64,000 nt of DNA. It comes from Sequoia sempervirens. Taxonomy: Eukaryota > Streptophyta > Pinopsida > Cupressales > Cupressaceae. Location of the stretch: positions 525,574,189-525,638,188 of the forward strand of contig VDFB02193867.1 in assembly GCA_007258455.2 (NCBI GenBank), written 5' to 3'. This document shows positions 35,087-47,365 of this stretch, in pieces. Each line of letters begins with the position of its first letter. The first letter of the stretch is position 1. The position numbers and the translations under genes are program-made. Under the pieces are notes generated by a model. That model ran no database searches and was not told the DNA's origin. It saw nothing but the letters and a program-made list of their open reading frames with translations.

Positions 35087-35369
35087 TGTTAAAAACCAAG
35101 ATCTGAAATGCAAACTAGAAAAAGCCTTCCACAAAAGAGAAAATTAGAAAAAGCAGAGAGATCGCATAAAGATGTGCAAAATATAATTATTCAGGAATTC
35201 TTAATTACAAGATATGATTTGCTTTATAAAAGAAAAGTATGCATAACCCTAATCTTATCTTGAGCAACAAGATAGCTCAACAAGATAAGGATGAGACTAA
35301 TAAACCTAGGAATTAAATATTACTTAAGTAAAGTTATGCAAGTGTAATTAAATATTAATTACACTAACA
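35087..35369 (-). repeat. 5' LTR of the small element
   Basis: 283 bp, ending at the target duplication TTTAT (35370-35374). Outer and inner edges both fit TG...CA in the minus sense. Confidence 0.93.
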
Positions 35370-35374
35370 TTTAT

Positions 35375-35966
35375 TTATATAGTTGGCTTTTAATGTATCT
35401 ATCTTCTAGCTGAGTGTTTTTGTGGGGAGGAACAATCTCCATAATCATCTCAGGCTTCTTCATCCTTCACCATTGAATCCTCAAGATCAAATCCAGACCT
35501 TTGCTTTGCTGCCCCTTCACAAATGTGCTACTGGGAATCTATAAATACCTCTTTTCATAGGAAATGGATCCCAACTTTGTGCAAAATTACTCTATAGAAA
35601 TACCAATTAAACAATCAAGCATCTTAGAAATAGGAAATTATCATTTAGCAATAGCAAGCATTTTAGAATAGAATCAATATGAAGGATTTTCATTTAGCTG
35701 CATTAATATCATTCAGAAATCATCATATAGGATTAGATTACTGCATTTAATAGCATCTCATTCTCTAGATTGGCATTTTAATAGTCATAATGCTTACAAA
35801 ATTTGAGAGCCCTGTGACTTAATAAATCTTTGGAGATAGAGAGCAATATGACACTTTCAGTAGATTCTTGCTTTAAATTAGTTTAATTATTGTTTGAATC
35901 TTTGATGAAATGTCTTATTAAGAAGTGTTGTTTGTTATTTTATTCATTACTTATTCCACACTTACA
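35375..35966 (+). repeat. 3' part of the gypsy 5' LTR
   Basis: This is the portion of the gypsy LTR to the right of the inserted element; the left portion is about 33052-33140 (start uncertain, TGTTTTGGATAATTT). A TATA box (CTATAAATA) lies at 35539-35547. The LTR ends CTTACA before the primer site. Without the insertion it would be about 0.7 kb. Confidence 0.65.
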
Positions 35967-35967
35967 T

Positions 35968-35987
35968 TTTGGCATCCACTATGGGTC
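35968..35987 (+). promoter_or_regulatory. Gypsy primer binding site
   Basis: TTTGGCATCCACTATGGGTC directly after the LTR end. Tat-like elements have TGGCxxCC-type sites here, and the element at 51.6 kb has a comparable TTTGGCATGCCCGGTGGG. Confidence 0.75.
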
Positions 35988-37982
35988 ACGAACCCATGAT
36001 TTTAACATTTTTTTTTTAAAAGTGTACTTGCAACTTCTGACATGTTTTCTTTTAGTGTGATCGAGTATTTTTGTAGCACATTTGAGTACTATTTCAATGC
36101 ATCCACCGAATTCTCCAGCACATCAAACCACTATTTCGGGGCATCCAAAACTCTATTTTACTAGATAGGGGGTTTTTTTCTTTAAGCACATTGACCTTTT
36201 CTTTTAGCACATTAGTTGAATTTAATAGTGCATATACATTCTGTTTTAGCGCTTTTAAATTTTGTTTTGGCACATCTAACCACTATTGTGGTGCATCTAA
36301 TTACTTTTGAAAATTTTTAAATATCCAAATTCTAATCATCATTTTCTGTGATCCAGGTACCAAACATGCTGGTCAAAGACAATTAGGAGACAAACTTACG
36401 TTAGTCAAAGACAAAAACTTGCAAATTACTAATAATTTTTACAGGGATTTAAATTTGATTGCTATTTTTTCTTTTGATTAAAATAGTGAATCTAGATTAA
36501 TTAATCAACTAGTTTGAACCCCATGTATACTGTGTTTCGAAAGCAATAGGCCTATGCTCTCCACTTAACTAGGTGATCAGAATCCTAGACTTGCTATCCT
36601 ACTTTATTAAATCCTTTAGAAGGCCTGTCATAGTGGAAAAAATTACTCACCCTATAGGAACAACCAAAGCTAGGTTTTCCAACCCACTATAATCAAAAGA
36701 AAATTTGGGGAAACCCACAATTCAACAGAAGAGTGCAAGATAACCATCTCCAAAATATTTTTGCTAAAGATTGGGAGGTCTCCTAAGGGAGTTTATCATT
36801 TTCCACTCTGAAAGGATACCCTATCTATAAACTTTAAGTTAGTATCTCATTTAGTCAGTTTTCTGAACACTTTTTATATCACGGTGCAAGGGGAGGGAAG
36901 AATCTGCCCCCAAGAAACTCACCATATAACTATTAGAGACCCTGACCAAAAGTGTAGGATTCAACTTTGGTTAAGAATCGGGAAAGGAAAAAACATAGGT
37001 GCCCTCTTGGGGGTGACAGGGTTGTGTGAGCTGACATAGTTGCAAGTTGTGGGCTATGATATTCTAAGTGACCTACTAGAGATAGAAAAGTGATTGAACT
37101 GTTCTTTTTGTGTCAAAACCTATGGAATTTGAAAGAATCATACCATATTCTAGAACACTCACTACATGTTTAATACGTAGGATCTAAAACAACTATTTAG
37201 AATCTGGCTTTTGTGTGTGAAGTTATTTTCAAAGGTATCATCTAATTAGATCACAAATTCCAAAATTTTCACACAAAACATACCTTCAAAATGTTCATGG
37301 TTTAGAAAATTACACCCTAAAATCAATCCTTTTATTGAGAAAAAGAAAAACAAATAGACAACATTGTGAAAAATTGCCAGTTTAGCATATACACATTCTA
37401 TTTTAGTGCATACACAATTTGTTTTAGTGCATACACTTAGTCTTTTAGCACATCTACTCTCCAAATAGCATATACAACCACTGTTTTAATGCATCTTCCT
37501 TATCTTACAGGGCATCTGCACAGTCTATCACCATAATTTACTAATATCTTGGTGCATCCACAATCTATTTTAGTGCATGTACTTTTTCTGACAATGCATT
37601 CACTATATCTTTTATCACATCCATAGTCTATTTTAGCGCATCTACCCTCTATAATAGCACATCTAGGGAACAAGAAAACAAAGAGCTATTCGAAATGCCT
37701 GTCAAATTGTGGACAACAAAACTTAGGTTTTTTTCAGAACATAAACATTTTCTCAATCCAACTTGTGCCTTAAACTTGGAAATTAAAAACCTTACAAGTC
37801 AAAAACTCTTTCAAGTTAAACCTAGATCTTGCAACTTTAAAGTTTCCAATTTTCAAACACAAATCTTGGTTATTACATTAAGTTTCATTATTAGGATTTT
37901 TTCATCCTACAACCACGAAACAAAACAAAATAATCAGATTCTAACTGAGTCTCATTAATAGAATCTATCATTCTATTGGAAT
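35988..37982 (+). repeat. Gypsy leader with diverged GCATCTAC tandem repeats
   Basis: No coding domain. Two blocks (about 36070-36310 and 37380-37670) consist of worn repeats of roughly 20-28 bp built on TTTTAGYGCATCTAC / GTGCATACAC, with at least ten recognisable units. Between them is ordinary AT-rich sequence. Long, repeat-bearing leaders are a feature shared with the element at 46.6-52.8 kb. Confidence 0.7.
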
Positions 37983-39306
37983 TTGTTAATATCCATTAAC
38001 ACTCATCCAAACACAAAAGATCAAAGTTTAGTGAGAATAAAAAACACTTGTATGCCAATTTTAACAAGGTTACAAAGAAAAAAACTTAGAGAAAAGGAAG
38101 TTGAAACACCAAATATCATGGCTAAAGAAAATCCCTTTCACAGATTCCACCGGAATGAGACAAATGAAATAACTTGAGAGGATATCCAAACTACACAACA
38201 AGATCCTAATTCTCACAAATTCATGGAAATTTTTTTGGAACAAGATATGGAAAAATACCTTTTGATGCTAGCTAAACTAGGTGCAAAACTTCCAAAATAC
38301 TTTGACATTAATCGATTAAAAGAAACACCTAAAGTAGCTCAAACTGAACCACACAACACACAAAACACAGATCAAGTGGTTGCCCTAACACATCAAATGA
38401 AAAACTTGCAGCAATAACTTCAAGATATGCAAGAAGGAACCATGAAGAGGTACTCATTACAAGACATTTGTGGTTATCCTTTTGATCCTAGTGTGGACAT
38501 GATACCATTTCCTAGACATTGTGAATTCCCAAAATACAAAAAATACAACAGTGAAATGATTCTAGTTGATCATGTGAGGGAATTTAGAACCATGAGTTTA
38601 GAATTTTCACAAGAGGAAACTTATCTAATGAGGTTATTTCCAAGGAGCTTAGGAGGTCAATGCATGGAATGGTTCTCTAAACTACAACTAGGAATTCAAC
38701 CTTTTGAGGAACTAGTCAATAGGTTTATTTCACAATTCTCCTATAATATTCAACATGAGGTAACAATAAAGGACCTTTACAATATGAAACAAAGGAAAGG
38801 TGAAACATTCCTCTCATTTCTACAATGATGGTGAAGGATTTTTGCTAGGTATCCTTGTTCCATACCTGAAGAGGAAAAGATGGAACTATTCATTGACAAT
38901 CTAACTGATGAAATGAGCTATAGGCTTGATCTACAATGTCCACCAACATTTGAGAAATTCATTGAAAATGGGCTCAAGATCGAAGAAGCCCTGGTCAAAA
39001 GAGGGGTAATAAAACATTACAATGAAGGAGCAAGCAATACAAACTCCTCAAATCACTAAATCCAAGTTTTGGCAAAAGAATAGAAATACTAGTAAAAATG
39101 ATGTTGCAAATGAAACACAAAATGTGAAACTAGTATTTAATTTGATAGAAACTATTGTAAAGACTAATCAAAACAATGACCAAAACATCAATCAAAATGT
39201 TGTTCAAAACAATAATCTGAACAATGGTGAATCTAAAACACTCAAATTGAAGAAGATTCACACCATTGGGACAAACACTAGAATCAACAATGAGAGAACT
39301 TCTTGA
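37983..39306 (+). pseudogene. Gypsy Gag remnant
   Basis: The frame runs from about 37983 through stops at 38177 (TGA) and 38417 (TAA) to 38828. It contains DQVVALTHQMKNL, a coiled-coil-like lead, ICGYPFDPSVDMIPFP, PKYKKYN, YLMRLFPRSLGGQCMEWFSK and VTIKDLYNMKQRKGETFLSF. After a stop at 38828 the frame continues with RYPCSIPEEE-like sequence, then an Asn/Gln-rich tail (39022-39306, NQNNDQNINQNVV). Gag core spacing matches the Gag at 26-27.5 kb. Three or more stops break it. Confidence 0.85.
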
Positions 39307-39389
39307 ACATGGACTTATCACATTACCTGAAGCATGAAATTAGGAACCAAAAGTAAAACCATCTTGGTGGAATGATATATATTTCTATG

Positions 39390-40331
39390 ACTTTCATAAA
39401 AACAAAGGACATAAAATGAATGATTGTATGCAGTTGAAACATCTAGTGCAAGATTTGATTGAAAATAGGAAGGTATTCGTAGAAGGACATCAAATGAACA
39501 ATGATCATGGTGCACTTAAAAATCCTTTACCAAATTATGAAAAGGGAGAATCTTCTTCTACAAATAGTAAAGGTAAAAATGTAAACTACATTTATGACAA
39601 CACTATTCATTGTATCTCTATAGTTGAGAATAATGATGTTTCTAACAATCAAATGGATAACATGGAAATAAATGACATCATACCCATAGATCTAATCCCA
39701 AACATTGTTACATCCAACAATCAGATCAATGCCATTAAAAATCAGGGAAAACCAAGACATTCAATTAGTCAATGTGACAAGGGGGCAATCTAAGGTAATA
39801 TTGAAAGGAGTTTCATCTAAAACCATTGCTACCCCTTCAAATAAATACAACATAGTCGATCGACTGCAGAAAATATCGACACAAATATCAATTTTGGATC
39901 TCCTTAAAATCTCACCATCTCATAAGGAGGTTTTGGAAAAAGCTGTTGTGGCCACAACAATACCCAATAATCTAGATGTTTGTAAATTCTAGGCTATGGT
40001 GGGACACTTAACTATGCCTAACTTCCTATCATTTTAAGAAAAAGATGATGTGTCATGTACTCATCCACATAATTTTTCCCTTCATATTGAGGTCTTAATC
40101 CACAAACACCAAGTAAAATGTTTCTTAATAGATGGTGGAGTTGGTTTAAACATTTTCACTTTAAAATTGATTTGTGCACTAGGTTATTCTGATAATGCTA
40201 TTGATGCCAGAACGAAAATCAAAATAAAATCCTATGATGAAGAAGAGAGATCCTCTAAGGGGTTGATTGTGTTGCCTATTCAAGTGGGACCAATTGTCAA
40301 GAATATAGTTTGCAAAGTGTTAGAAAAATAG
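39390..40331 (+). pseudogene. Gag-protease linker and retropepsin remnant
   Basis: 39416-39793 is a charged linker (LKHLVQDLIENRKV, NYIYDNTIHCI). 40050-40331 is the protease: HNFSLHIEVLIHKHQVKCFL, then IDGGVGLNIFTL. The active site is DGG, a form seen in many Tat elements in place of DTG/DSG. KIKSYDEEERSSKGLIVLPI and VGPIVKNIVCKV follow, ending at TAG 40329. Confidence 0.8.
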
Positions 40332-40355
40332 CTGACATATTTAATAATTATACTC

Positions 40356-41458
40356 TTGGGACATCTATGGATTTGTGAAATGCAGGTAGTGCCTTCGACC
40401 TATCATCAGTGCTTAAAATTTCTTGTTAATGGACAAGAAGTCACTATTTCAGCTGATTACAATAATCCACAAACTTGTAACATTCTTAAAACAACTCAAA
40501 ACACTTTGGTGCCCCATAATAGGGAAGCAAACACTTCTAGTTCATCCAAAAATGAAAGGAAACTAAATTTTGTATCTAAGTGGGTTGAGAAAAAGGACCA
40601 ATCAAAAGAGACAAGTGTTGCTAACTCCACTCCATCAAATAATGAAGCTCAATTGGATTCTCTATCACAACAATTCAAAGACAAGATCCAGTTAAAAGAC
40701 AAGAGCATGGGAGAGTATTTGATTGAGCAATCTTTATGTTTTTCACAATTGTTGCCATCTCCAAGAACATATGGACAACCATCAACATCAATGCAACAAT
40801 CATCAACACCTATCACGGTTTTGGATGATAGATTTGTAAAGGCGGTTACTTTAGAAGAAGAATTTGAAGATAAGGACATTCTCAATTAGCTCTATAAAGA
40901 TGAGGAAGCATCTACATCGACAAACATTAGCATAAAGACAGATCAATATGGAAAGGGAAAAGTAATATTAGAGAAAATGCGATATGAAGGACAAGGACCT
41001 ATTGGAAAAAGCAAAGAAGGCATTGCAAAATCCATTCAACCCCTCACACTTCAGTCAAAAGACAAAATAGGATTAGGTTACACAGGGGAAATAAAAGAAG
41101 AAAACACTCATAGATTTGTTGAAATAATTCTTCAAATGCAAGATAGTTTTAAACTAATTCTAATGAGTATGAGTGGGATTATTTATCAAAAACATCATAC
41201 AATTACATAAAAATTGATGTCATAAAAGACTATGCACCCACACACGAGGAGGGACAAAGCTCGGGTACTAGACCCCTTGTATTTGGATCACAAAATATCG
41301 ATGACTAAAGTGAGGATGGACATATATCGAGTGAAATAGATGACTTGGAGGAGAGTATTATCATAGACCTTGACATTACCACTAAATTTTTTGACAACAT
41401 TGCTATCTAAACCCTTAATTTTGTTGACCTTAGCCAATCTGATGACCTTTTACCTTTA
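40356..41458 (+). pseudogene. Protease-RT linker with G-patch-like segment
   Basis: 40356-40889 continues the protease C-terminal region and a Ser/Asn/Lys-rich linker. 40977-41100 reads MRYEGQGPIGKSKEGI and QSKDKIGLGYTG, resembling the Gly-rich (G-patch-like) segment that Tat polyproteins carry before RT. Stops separate the pieces. 41211-41458 is acidic linker leading into the RT frame. Confidence 0.65.
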
Positions 41459-43342
41459 ATGCATCCTAAAATTATCGACTGGGAACCAACTAAACCTATC
41501 AATATTCCTATCTTTGTGAATGATGATGCTATCATAAATTTCCTTTGTTGTGATGAACCTGACACAAATTCTAATCATAAATCTCATAATGATGCTCCAG
41601 GTCAGGAGGGTGTCAAATCTTTCAGTTGCAAAATTGAAAATAGGAATAAAGGATCTAATGGTGAAAACCATTTAATGGAAACATTAGATCTCAAAAAAGT
41701 AAAAATAAAGAACACATCTGATGGTGAAAACCTCTCCAAGGAACCAAAAGATGGGAGATTTGACACCCTTCCAAAACACTATCATGAAAGATCATCATTA
41801 CTGGTGGAGCCTACACAGTCTGTTAATATCAGCACAATAGAAAAAGCAAAGGCTTTGCATCTAGTAACATCTATGACTGAACAAGAAAAGCTAGAATTCA
41901 CCAAGTTCTTTGAAGAAAGACACATTAAATTTTCTTGGTCTTACACTGATATGCTAGGTTTAGATCCAGATCTTCTAATGCATCATTTATCTCTACCATT
42001 TGGGATAAAACCTACGAAACAAAAACTAAGGAAAATACATCCGCATATCGCCTTGATGGTAAAGGTTGAGCTGAAAAATTTGTTAGATGTAGGATTCATC
42101 AAGTCTATTGATTATGCTGAGTGGATTTCTAATATTGTACCTATATCTAAACCAAATAATAGTATTAGAATATGCACTAACTTTAGAGATCTAAATAAGG
42201 CATGTCTAAAGGATGATTTTCCTTTACCAAACATTGAAATTATTGTGGACTTAATAGTGGGACATCCCATGTTGTCACCAATGGATGGATTCTTAGGGTA
42301 TAACCAAATCAAGATAGCACCTAAAGATCAGGAAAAGACAACAATCATGTGTCCTTGGGGAACATTCTATTGGAATGTCATGCCCTTTGGGTTGAAAAAT
42401 GCAGGTGCAACATATCAGTGTGTAATGACCACTATTTTCCATGACATGATGTATACTTTTATGGAAGATTGTGTGGATGATATATTAGAAAAGTCATATA
42501 CCAAAGAAGGACATCTGGATATTTTGGGAAAAATCTTTACCAGACTAGAGAAGTTCAATGTCAGATTAATTCCTAAGAAATGTGTGTTCGGTGTTACATC
42601 GACAAAGCTTCTATTTTATATAGTTTCAAAAAAAGGAATCGAAGTGGATCTTGCTAAGGTCAAGACAATAATGGAAATCTTGCCACCAAAGAATATCAAT
42701 CAACTAAGATCTCTACAAGTTAGACTACAATCAATCAGGAGATTTATCTCCCAATTAGCCAACAAAAGTCATCCCTTCAATCATTTGCTACATAAGAATG
42801 TCTCTTTCAAATGGGATCAAGAATGTGAAACAAATTTCAATCAAATAAAGCAATATTTGATGTCATCCACCATATTGATGCCACCTACAAAAGAGAGACC
42901 ATTGTTACTATACATTGCAACAACAGACATTTCTTTAGGAGCTGTATTAGCACAAGAAGATCCTGAGGGAAGAGAACAGGCTATCTATTATATCAGCGAG
43001 ACTCTGAATTGTTATGAGATAAATTACACCTTCATCGAGAAAGCTTGTTTGGTGGTAGTATTTGCTACCCAGTAGTTGCAACATTATATGTTGACCCACA
43101 TAGTTAAACTCATAGCAAAGATTGATCCATTAAAGTACTTACTCAGCAAGGCTGCTCTAATAGGGAGACTAGCGAAGTGGGTCATGATCTTGAGTGAATT
43201 TGATATCCAGTATGTGGATAGGAGAGCCATCAAAGGTCAAGTGATTGCTGATCAGTTAGCTAAAGCTCCACTATTAGATGATCGTCCAATGAACATTGAG
43301 TTTCCTAATGCAGACATTCTTTTTGTGACAACACAAAAATGA
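41459..43342 (+). pseudogene. Gypsy reverse transcriptase with native RNase H
   Basis: The longest pol frame of the window is 41459-43075, 538 codons without a stop. It has KFSWSYTDMLGLDPDLLMHH (RT lead-in), GFIKSIDYAEWISNIVPISK, ICTNFRDLNKAC, DDFPLPNIE, LSPMDGFLGYNQI (first catalytic Asp) and VMPFGLKNAGATYQ. The catalytic box is CVDDILEKS: both Asp kept, Tyr replaced by Cys. Thumb segments follow. RNase H begins near 42900 (LLYIATTDISLGAVLAQED, where the first acidic residue is uncertain) and continues after TAG 43073 with LLSKAALIGRLAKWVMIL and GQVIADQLAKAP to 43342. Confidence 0.92.
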
Positions 43343-43344
43343 AA

Positions 43345-43707
43345 GCTCTATTTTGATGGGTCATACACACAACGGGGTTTGGTGTAGGAATTTTTTTTGT
43401 TACACCTCAAGGACACACCATCCCAAAGTCCTATAGACTCATGTTTCCATGTAAAAATAATGTAGCTGAGTATGAGGCATTAATTATTGGCATCAAAGTT
43501 GCGGTTGAATGGAAGATCACAGAGCTACAAGTATATGGAGATTCACAACTAGTCATTTATCAGGTAAATGATGAATATCAGACAAAAGATGAGAAGTTGA
43601 TGCCATATAAGAAAATGATGGATGATTTAAAAAATTACTTTGTGGATATCAAGTTTGAACAGATTCCAAGGGTAGAAAACAAACTTGCCATTGTTTATCT
43701 CTTGTAG
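43345..43707 (+). pseudogene. Second, archaeal-type RNase H domain
   Basis: KLYFDGSYTQRGFGVGIFF (first Asp), NNVAEYEALIIGIKVAVEWK (Glu), LQVYGDSQLVIYQV (second Asp) and the tail IPRVENKLAIVYLL. All three catalytic acidic residues are kept. A TGA at 43340 and a small deletion near 43385 separate it from RT. Its place after the native RNase H and before integrase is the usual Tat arrangement, unlike the element at 19.3-24.2 kb, where it precedes RT. Confidence 0.88.
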
Positions 43708-43849
43708 TTTTTAAAAAAATGAAGTTATTATGAGTTTATGGTGGAACAAGTGTCTAATCCTGCTTATGATAATCCAAAATCTTAGACCATATGCCATTTA
43801 TTTGACATTGAATCCTCCATTTATGGAAAGACCTAGCACTTACCTAAAA

Positions 43850-45075
43850 GACAATATCCTTACTCCCGATCTTTCCAAAAACTAGAAACACAACTTCATT
43901 TTCCAAACCGCACTCAACATACCTTAATTGCTGACATAATTTACCATTGAGGCCTAGATGGTACTCTTCTTCGGTGTCTAGAATATAACGATTTTGAGAC
44001 AGATTTACGTGAGCTTCATGAAGGTATTTATAGAACTCATTCAACCAGACTAACCTTAGCAAAGAAACTCCTCCATTTGGCATATTACTAGTCGAACATG
44101 GAGAGAGTCTTTTTAGTTTGTGAAGAAGTGTGAAAAATGAAAAATACATGGTAATCTTATTCATGCACCAGTGCAAGAATTACAACCATTCACTTCAACA
44201 TGGCCTTTTTGTCAGTGGGGATTGGACCTAGTAGGAAAAATTAATCTGTCTTCATCCAATGGACACAAATTTATAACCATAAAAAAGTATTTTACAAAGT
44301 GGATAGAAGCAGTTTCCTTAACAACAATCACAGGAAAAAAAATCTCTTCCTTCATATTGAATTATCTAATATGTAGATATGGAATTCCTTAGTCCATTGT
44401 CACAAAAAAACAGTTGACCTTTTAAGAATCAAGATGTTTAGGAACTGTGCGATAAGTTTCATATCCAACATCATTTTTCAACATAGTACTATCCTCGAGG
44501 GAATGGTTAGGTAGAGGCCTCAAAAAAAACTATTTTGAAAATCCTAAAGAAGACTGTCAACGATGTTGGATGTGATTGGAATGCTCAATTAAATCATGCT
44601 CTTTGGGAATATAGAACCAACATCAGAACACCTACAGGAGCTATACCATATGCCTTGGTATATGGATCAGAGGCCATACTACCTATTGAGGTTGAGATAC
44701 CATCACTCCGTGTGTCACTAAAGGGGATTATTTTAGATGAGGATTATAGAGTGTCTATACTCCAAGAGCTAGAACTATTGTATGAACGTTGTCAACAAGC
44801 TATGAACCATTTGAAGGCATATCAATAGAGGATGTCTGGAAGCTACAATCATAGGGTAAAGCCTAGAGTCTTTCAGGTTGATGACTTAGTCCTAAAGGAA
44901 AACCCTAGAAATCAACAAGACAGAGAAAATAAAGGGAAGTTTGAACCTAACTAGCTAGGTCCCTTTGTAGTCATATCAGTCTATGGATCTAGATCCTATT
45001 GACTATTTACACCTGAAGGGGATATGTTCGATGAACCTATCAATAGTATCCATCATAGAAAATTCTATACCTAAT
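43850..45075 (+). pseudogene. Gypsy integrase remnant
   Basis: About 44010-44110 is the decayed HHCC zinc region (HEGIYRTHSTRLTLAKKLL, then CEEV). The core starts FTSTWPFCQWGLDLVGKI (first Asp), HKFITIKKYFTKWIEAVSL and YGIP. The second catalytic region is worn (IVTKKQLTF where DNGxxF is normal), and G-stop-VEASK replaces GQxEAxN, with TAG at 44509. 44535-44828 holds the end of the core (CDWNAQLNHALWEYRT, TPYALVYGSEAILP-like). The C-terminal region reaches about 45075 (VFQVDDLVLKENPRN). It would insert element DNA into chromosomes, but this copy is inactive. Confidence 0.88.
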
Positions 45076-46600
45076 TCATTTAGTGCATGGTTGAAATGGT
45101 TGCCTTGATGAAAACCTAGAAAATAGGCATCTTGGTGACAAAAAATACAAAAAAAGAAAAGAAAAGGAGAAAATACAAAAAAATTAGAAAAGGAGAAAAT
45201 ACAAAAAAAAGGAAATACAAAAAAAAAATCACAAAAAGAGAAAAAGATAAAAAAAATTCATAAATTCTGACAAAGTGCAATAAAAAAACATAGTGAAAAC
45301 CTAGAAATAGGTGTTACTTGTGATTTAAACTAGCTTTTCTATCTATTAGATGCATGACTCGGTCGTTCACTTTTGCCATCATCTTTCCGCCTATCATTTG
45401 AAAATCGAACATCATGTATATATCTTGGCAAAGTGATCGTGTCACATGCTAGCTTGGGGGAAAAATCTTGAACTCACTGGGGGCAATAAACTTGAGCTTA
45501 AAGAAATAGACGAACAACAATATGAAAACAAAGAAAACACAATGATCATAGTAGAACACAACATTGAACATACATCAAGCATCAAATTTTTTTTAGAAAA
45601 TCAACCATCCACATCAAAATAGTTGAAATCAAACCAATCAAAATGACTCTAGATGCATGATACTCTTTTGAATTATGATTTTATCACTTCAGATTGAATG
45701 TTCAAATGTTGTACTTTGTTTACTGTTATCATTTCATTGGAGCAACTTGATGATTTATTGAACTAGAGAAGCTAGGAAGGAGAATGATATTTTCTTTGTT
45801 TGTTATCTATGAATTGGTCATTATTATTGTATGAATTGTCATGAGATGTGCTCTACAAAGTATCATTGATGATATTCAAAATTCACATAGTAAAATGATT
45901 TATTGTTGTTTGTTTACGTAAGAAACACTCAGGTCATCTCAGTTTAATTATACCTAGATGCTTGTGTTAACTTGCAATATTAAAAATAATGAAAGTAGTA
46001 TTTAGGTCATCATTCCTCAAAATGTACTCACTTTCAACATTGTGAAAGCTCAATGATGATAAAAAGCACAATAAATGGACTATTAAGATGCCAATGCTTG
46101 CATATATATTTGCATGGTAAATTAGATTGCATTCATGTTAGTTTTACATCCGTAGGGTATTTGTTACAAAGATTGGTGAAGAATTAAAAACGATGTTATC
46201 TTTTCTCATTAATGGATTGAGTATACTTGACATTAACAAAAACATCATCATTATCATATAATGCATAATCATTTTCATTGCATATAATAGAAAATATTAT
46301 TATATCATTTCATCATTGATACATTTGATCAAATAGTTTGCATTTATCATATCATTTTCTTCATTTGTGCATCACATCATAAAATTGCATGAGAAAACTA
46401 TCAAAAACAAATATTTACGTATTTAAATTTTCATTCATCCATTCATCATGTCATTAATCATACATTTGAAGAACCATTATATTCATCAGTCATTCACCCA
46501 TTTATTATATCATCTATCTACATAAAATATCCAAAAATGAAAGTGTATCATATCTCATTTACATCATTATTCATACATAATAGAAAAATCATATCCACTC
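45076..46600 (+). other. Gypsy 3' region and unassigned AT-rich DNA
   Basis: Starts with GATGAAAACCTAGAAAATAGGCATCTTG, shared with the gag-only element at 29.85 kb, then A-rich slippage-prone sequence (45140-45260, AAATACAAAAAAA words). No polypurine tract plus LTR start was found. 46200-46560 is rich in CATCATTCAT words. Confidence 0.5.
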
Positions 46601-46957
46601 GTTATCTCGTAACGCAACTACCCATCAAATTTCAACTCAAACGGACACCTGAGTCAAAAGTTATGGCCTCTGAAAGTTTCGGTGTAAAAACCAAAAATCA
46701 AGTTTGAAAATTTCAATGCATGGGTTTTGATGGTGGAGGGAAATTAGAAAATGGGTCGGGATTGGTTTATTAAAAAAAAGCCAAAAATAGTGGAAAATCG
46801 AGGGGGAGGAAAAACAGGATAGGAAAAACAGGGCAGGGTGTAGCCACCCCTATCTAGGGCGCCACCACCGCCACAGCTTAGGGCGCAGCCACCTGGCTAC
46901 GGTGGGCACTGCCGCCCCAATCGGGGGCAGTTCCCCCCTAGCCAAGGGCTATTTTGC

Positions 46958-47180
46958 TTGGCTGCGGGCGGGCGGTTCTGCCCGGCTGCGGCCGGGTGGT
47001 TCCGCCCTGATAGGGAGCGGTTCCACCCGGCTGCGACAGGGAGGTTTCGCCCTGGCCGGGGGTGGTGCTACCCGGCTACGGTAGGGCGGTTCTGCCCTGG
47101 CTGGGGGCAGATCTTCCCTGCTGTGGCGGGGTGGTTCCGCCCGGCTATAGCCCAGCGGAGTCAACCCAACTGGGGGGGGC
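46958..47180. repeat. GC-rich tandem repeat
   Basis: Five to six worn units of roughly 38-42 bp, based on GGCGGTTCTGCCCGGCTGCG / GGTGGTTCCGCCC, the strongest GC island in the window. Frames are open on both strands only because the composition lacks stops. Short palindromes (GCGGTTCCACCCGG type) recur. Confidence 0.85.
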
Positions 47181-47365
47181 AAGAAAAGAAGAATACAAAA
47201 GGGGGAAGATAAAGGGAAAAGAGATAGGAAAAAAAGGATGGAGGGATGGGGGGATTGTGAAGATAGGTGCCCCTATTTTTAGATTGGTTAGATTGGGAAA
47301 GATGGTTAGATTGGGAAAGATAGAACCTAGAAGAATATTAAAATATAGAACCTAGAAGAAGATGG

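Larger units (their letters stand above)
33141..35369 (-). mobile_element. Complete 2.2-kb non-autonomous LTR retrotransposon
   Basis: Direct LTRs at 33141-33420 and 35087-35369 (about 280 bp) begin and end TGTT...AACA in the minus-strand sense. A tRNA-Met primer site (35071-35086) abuts the right LTR and a polypurine tract (ATGGGGGG, 33421-33428) abuts the left. TTTAT stands on both outer sides (33136-33140 and 35370-35374), a perfect 5-bp target duplication. The 1.66-kb interior has no protein domain. It therefore relied on enzymes from a copia-type helper. It sits in the 5' LTR of the gypsy element and is younger than it. Confidence 0.92.
33052..45100 (+). mobile_element. Tat-lineage Ty3/gypsy element with two RNase H domains
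   Basis: Plus-strand order: 5' LTR (about 33052-35966, split by another element), primer site at 35968, a long leader with tandem repeats, gag, protease, RT, native RNase H, second archaeal-type RNase H and integrase ending near 45075. The dual RNase H marks the Tat lineage of plant Ty3/gypsy elements. No 3' LTR is found; the 3' region trails off into unassigned DNA. Numerous stops make it inactive, but RT is open for 538 codons. Confidence 0.88.

Noticed and set aside
46902..47355. Overlapping frames on both strands, Arg/Gly/Pro-rich
   Set aside because: The GC-rich tandem repeat lacks stop codons in all phases. No phase has non-repetitive sequence.
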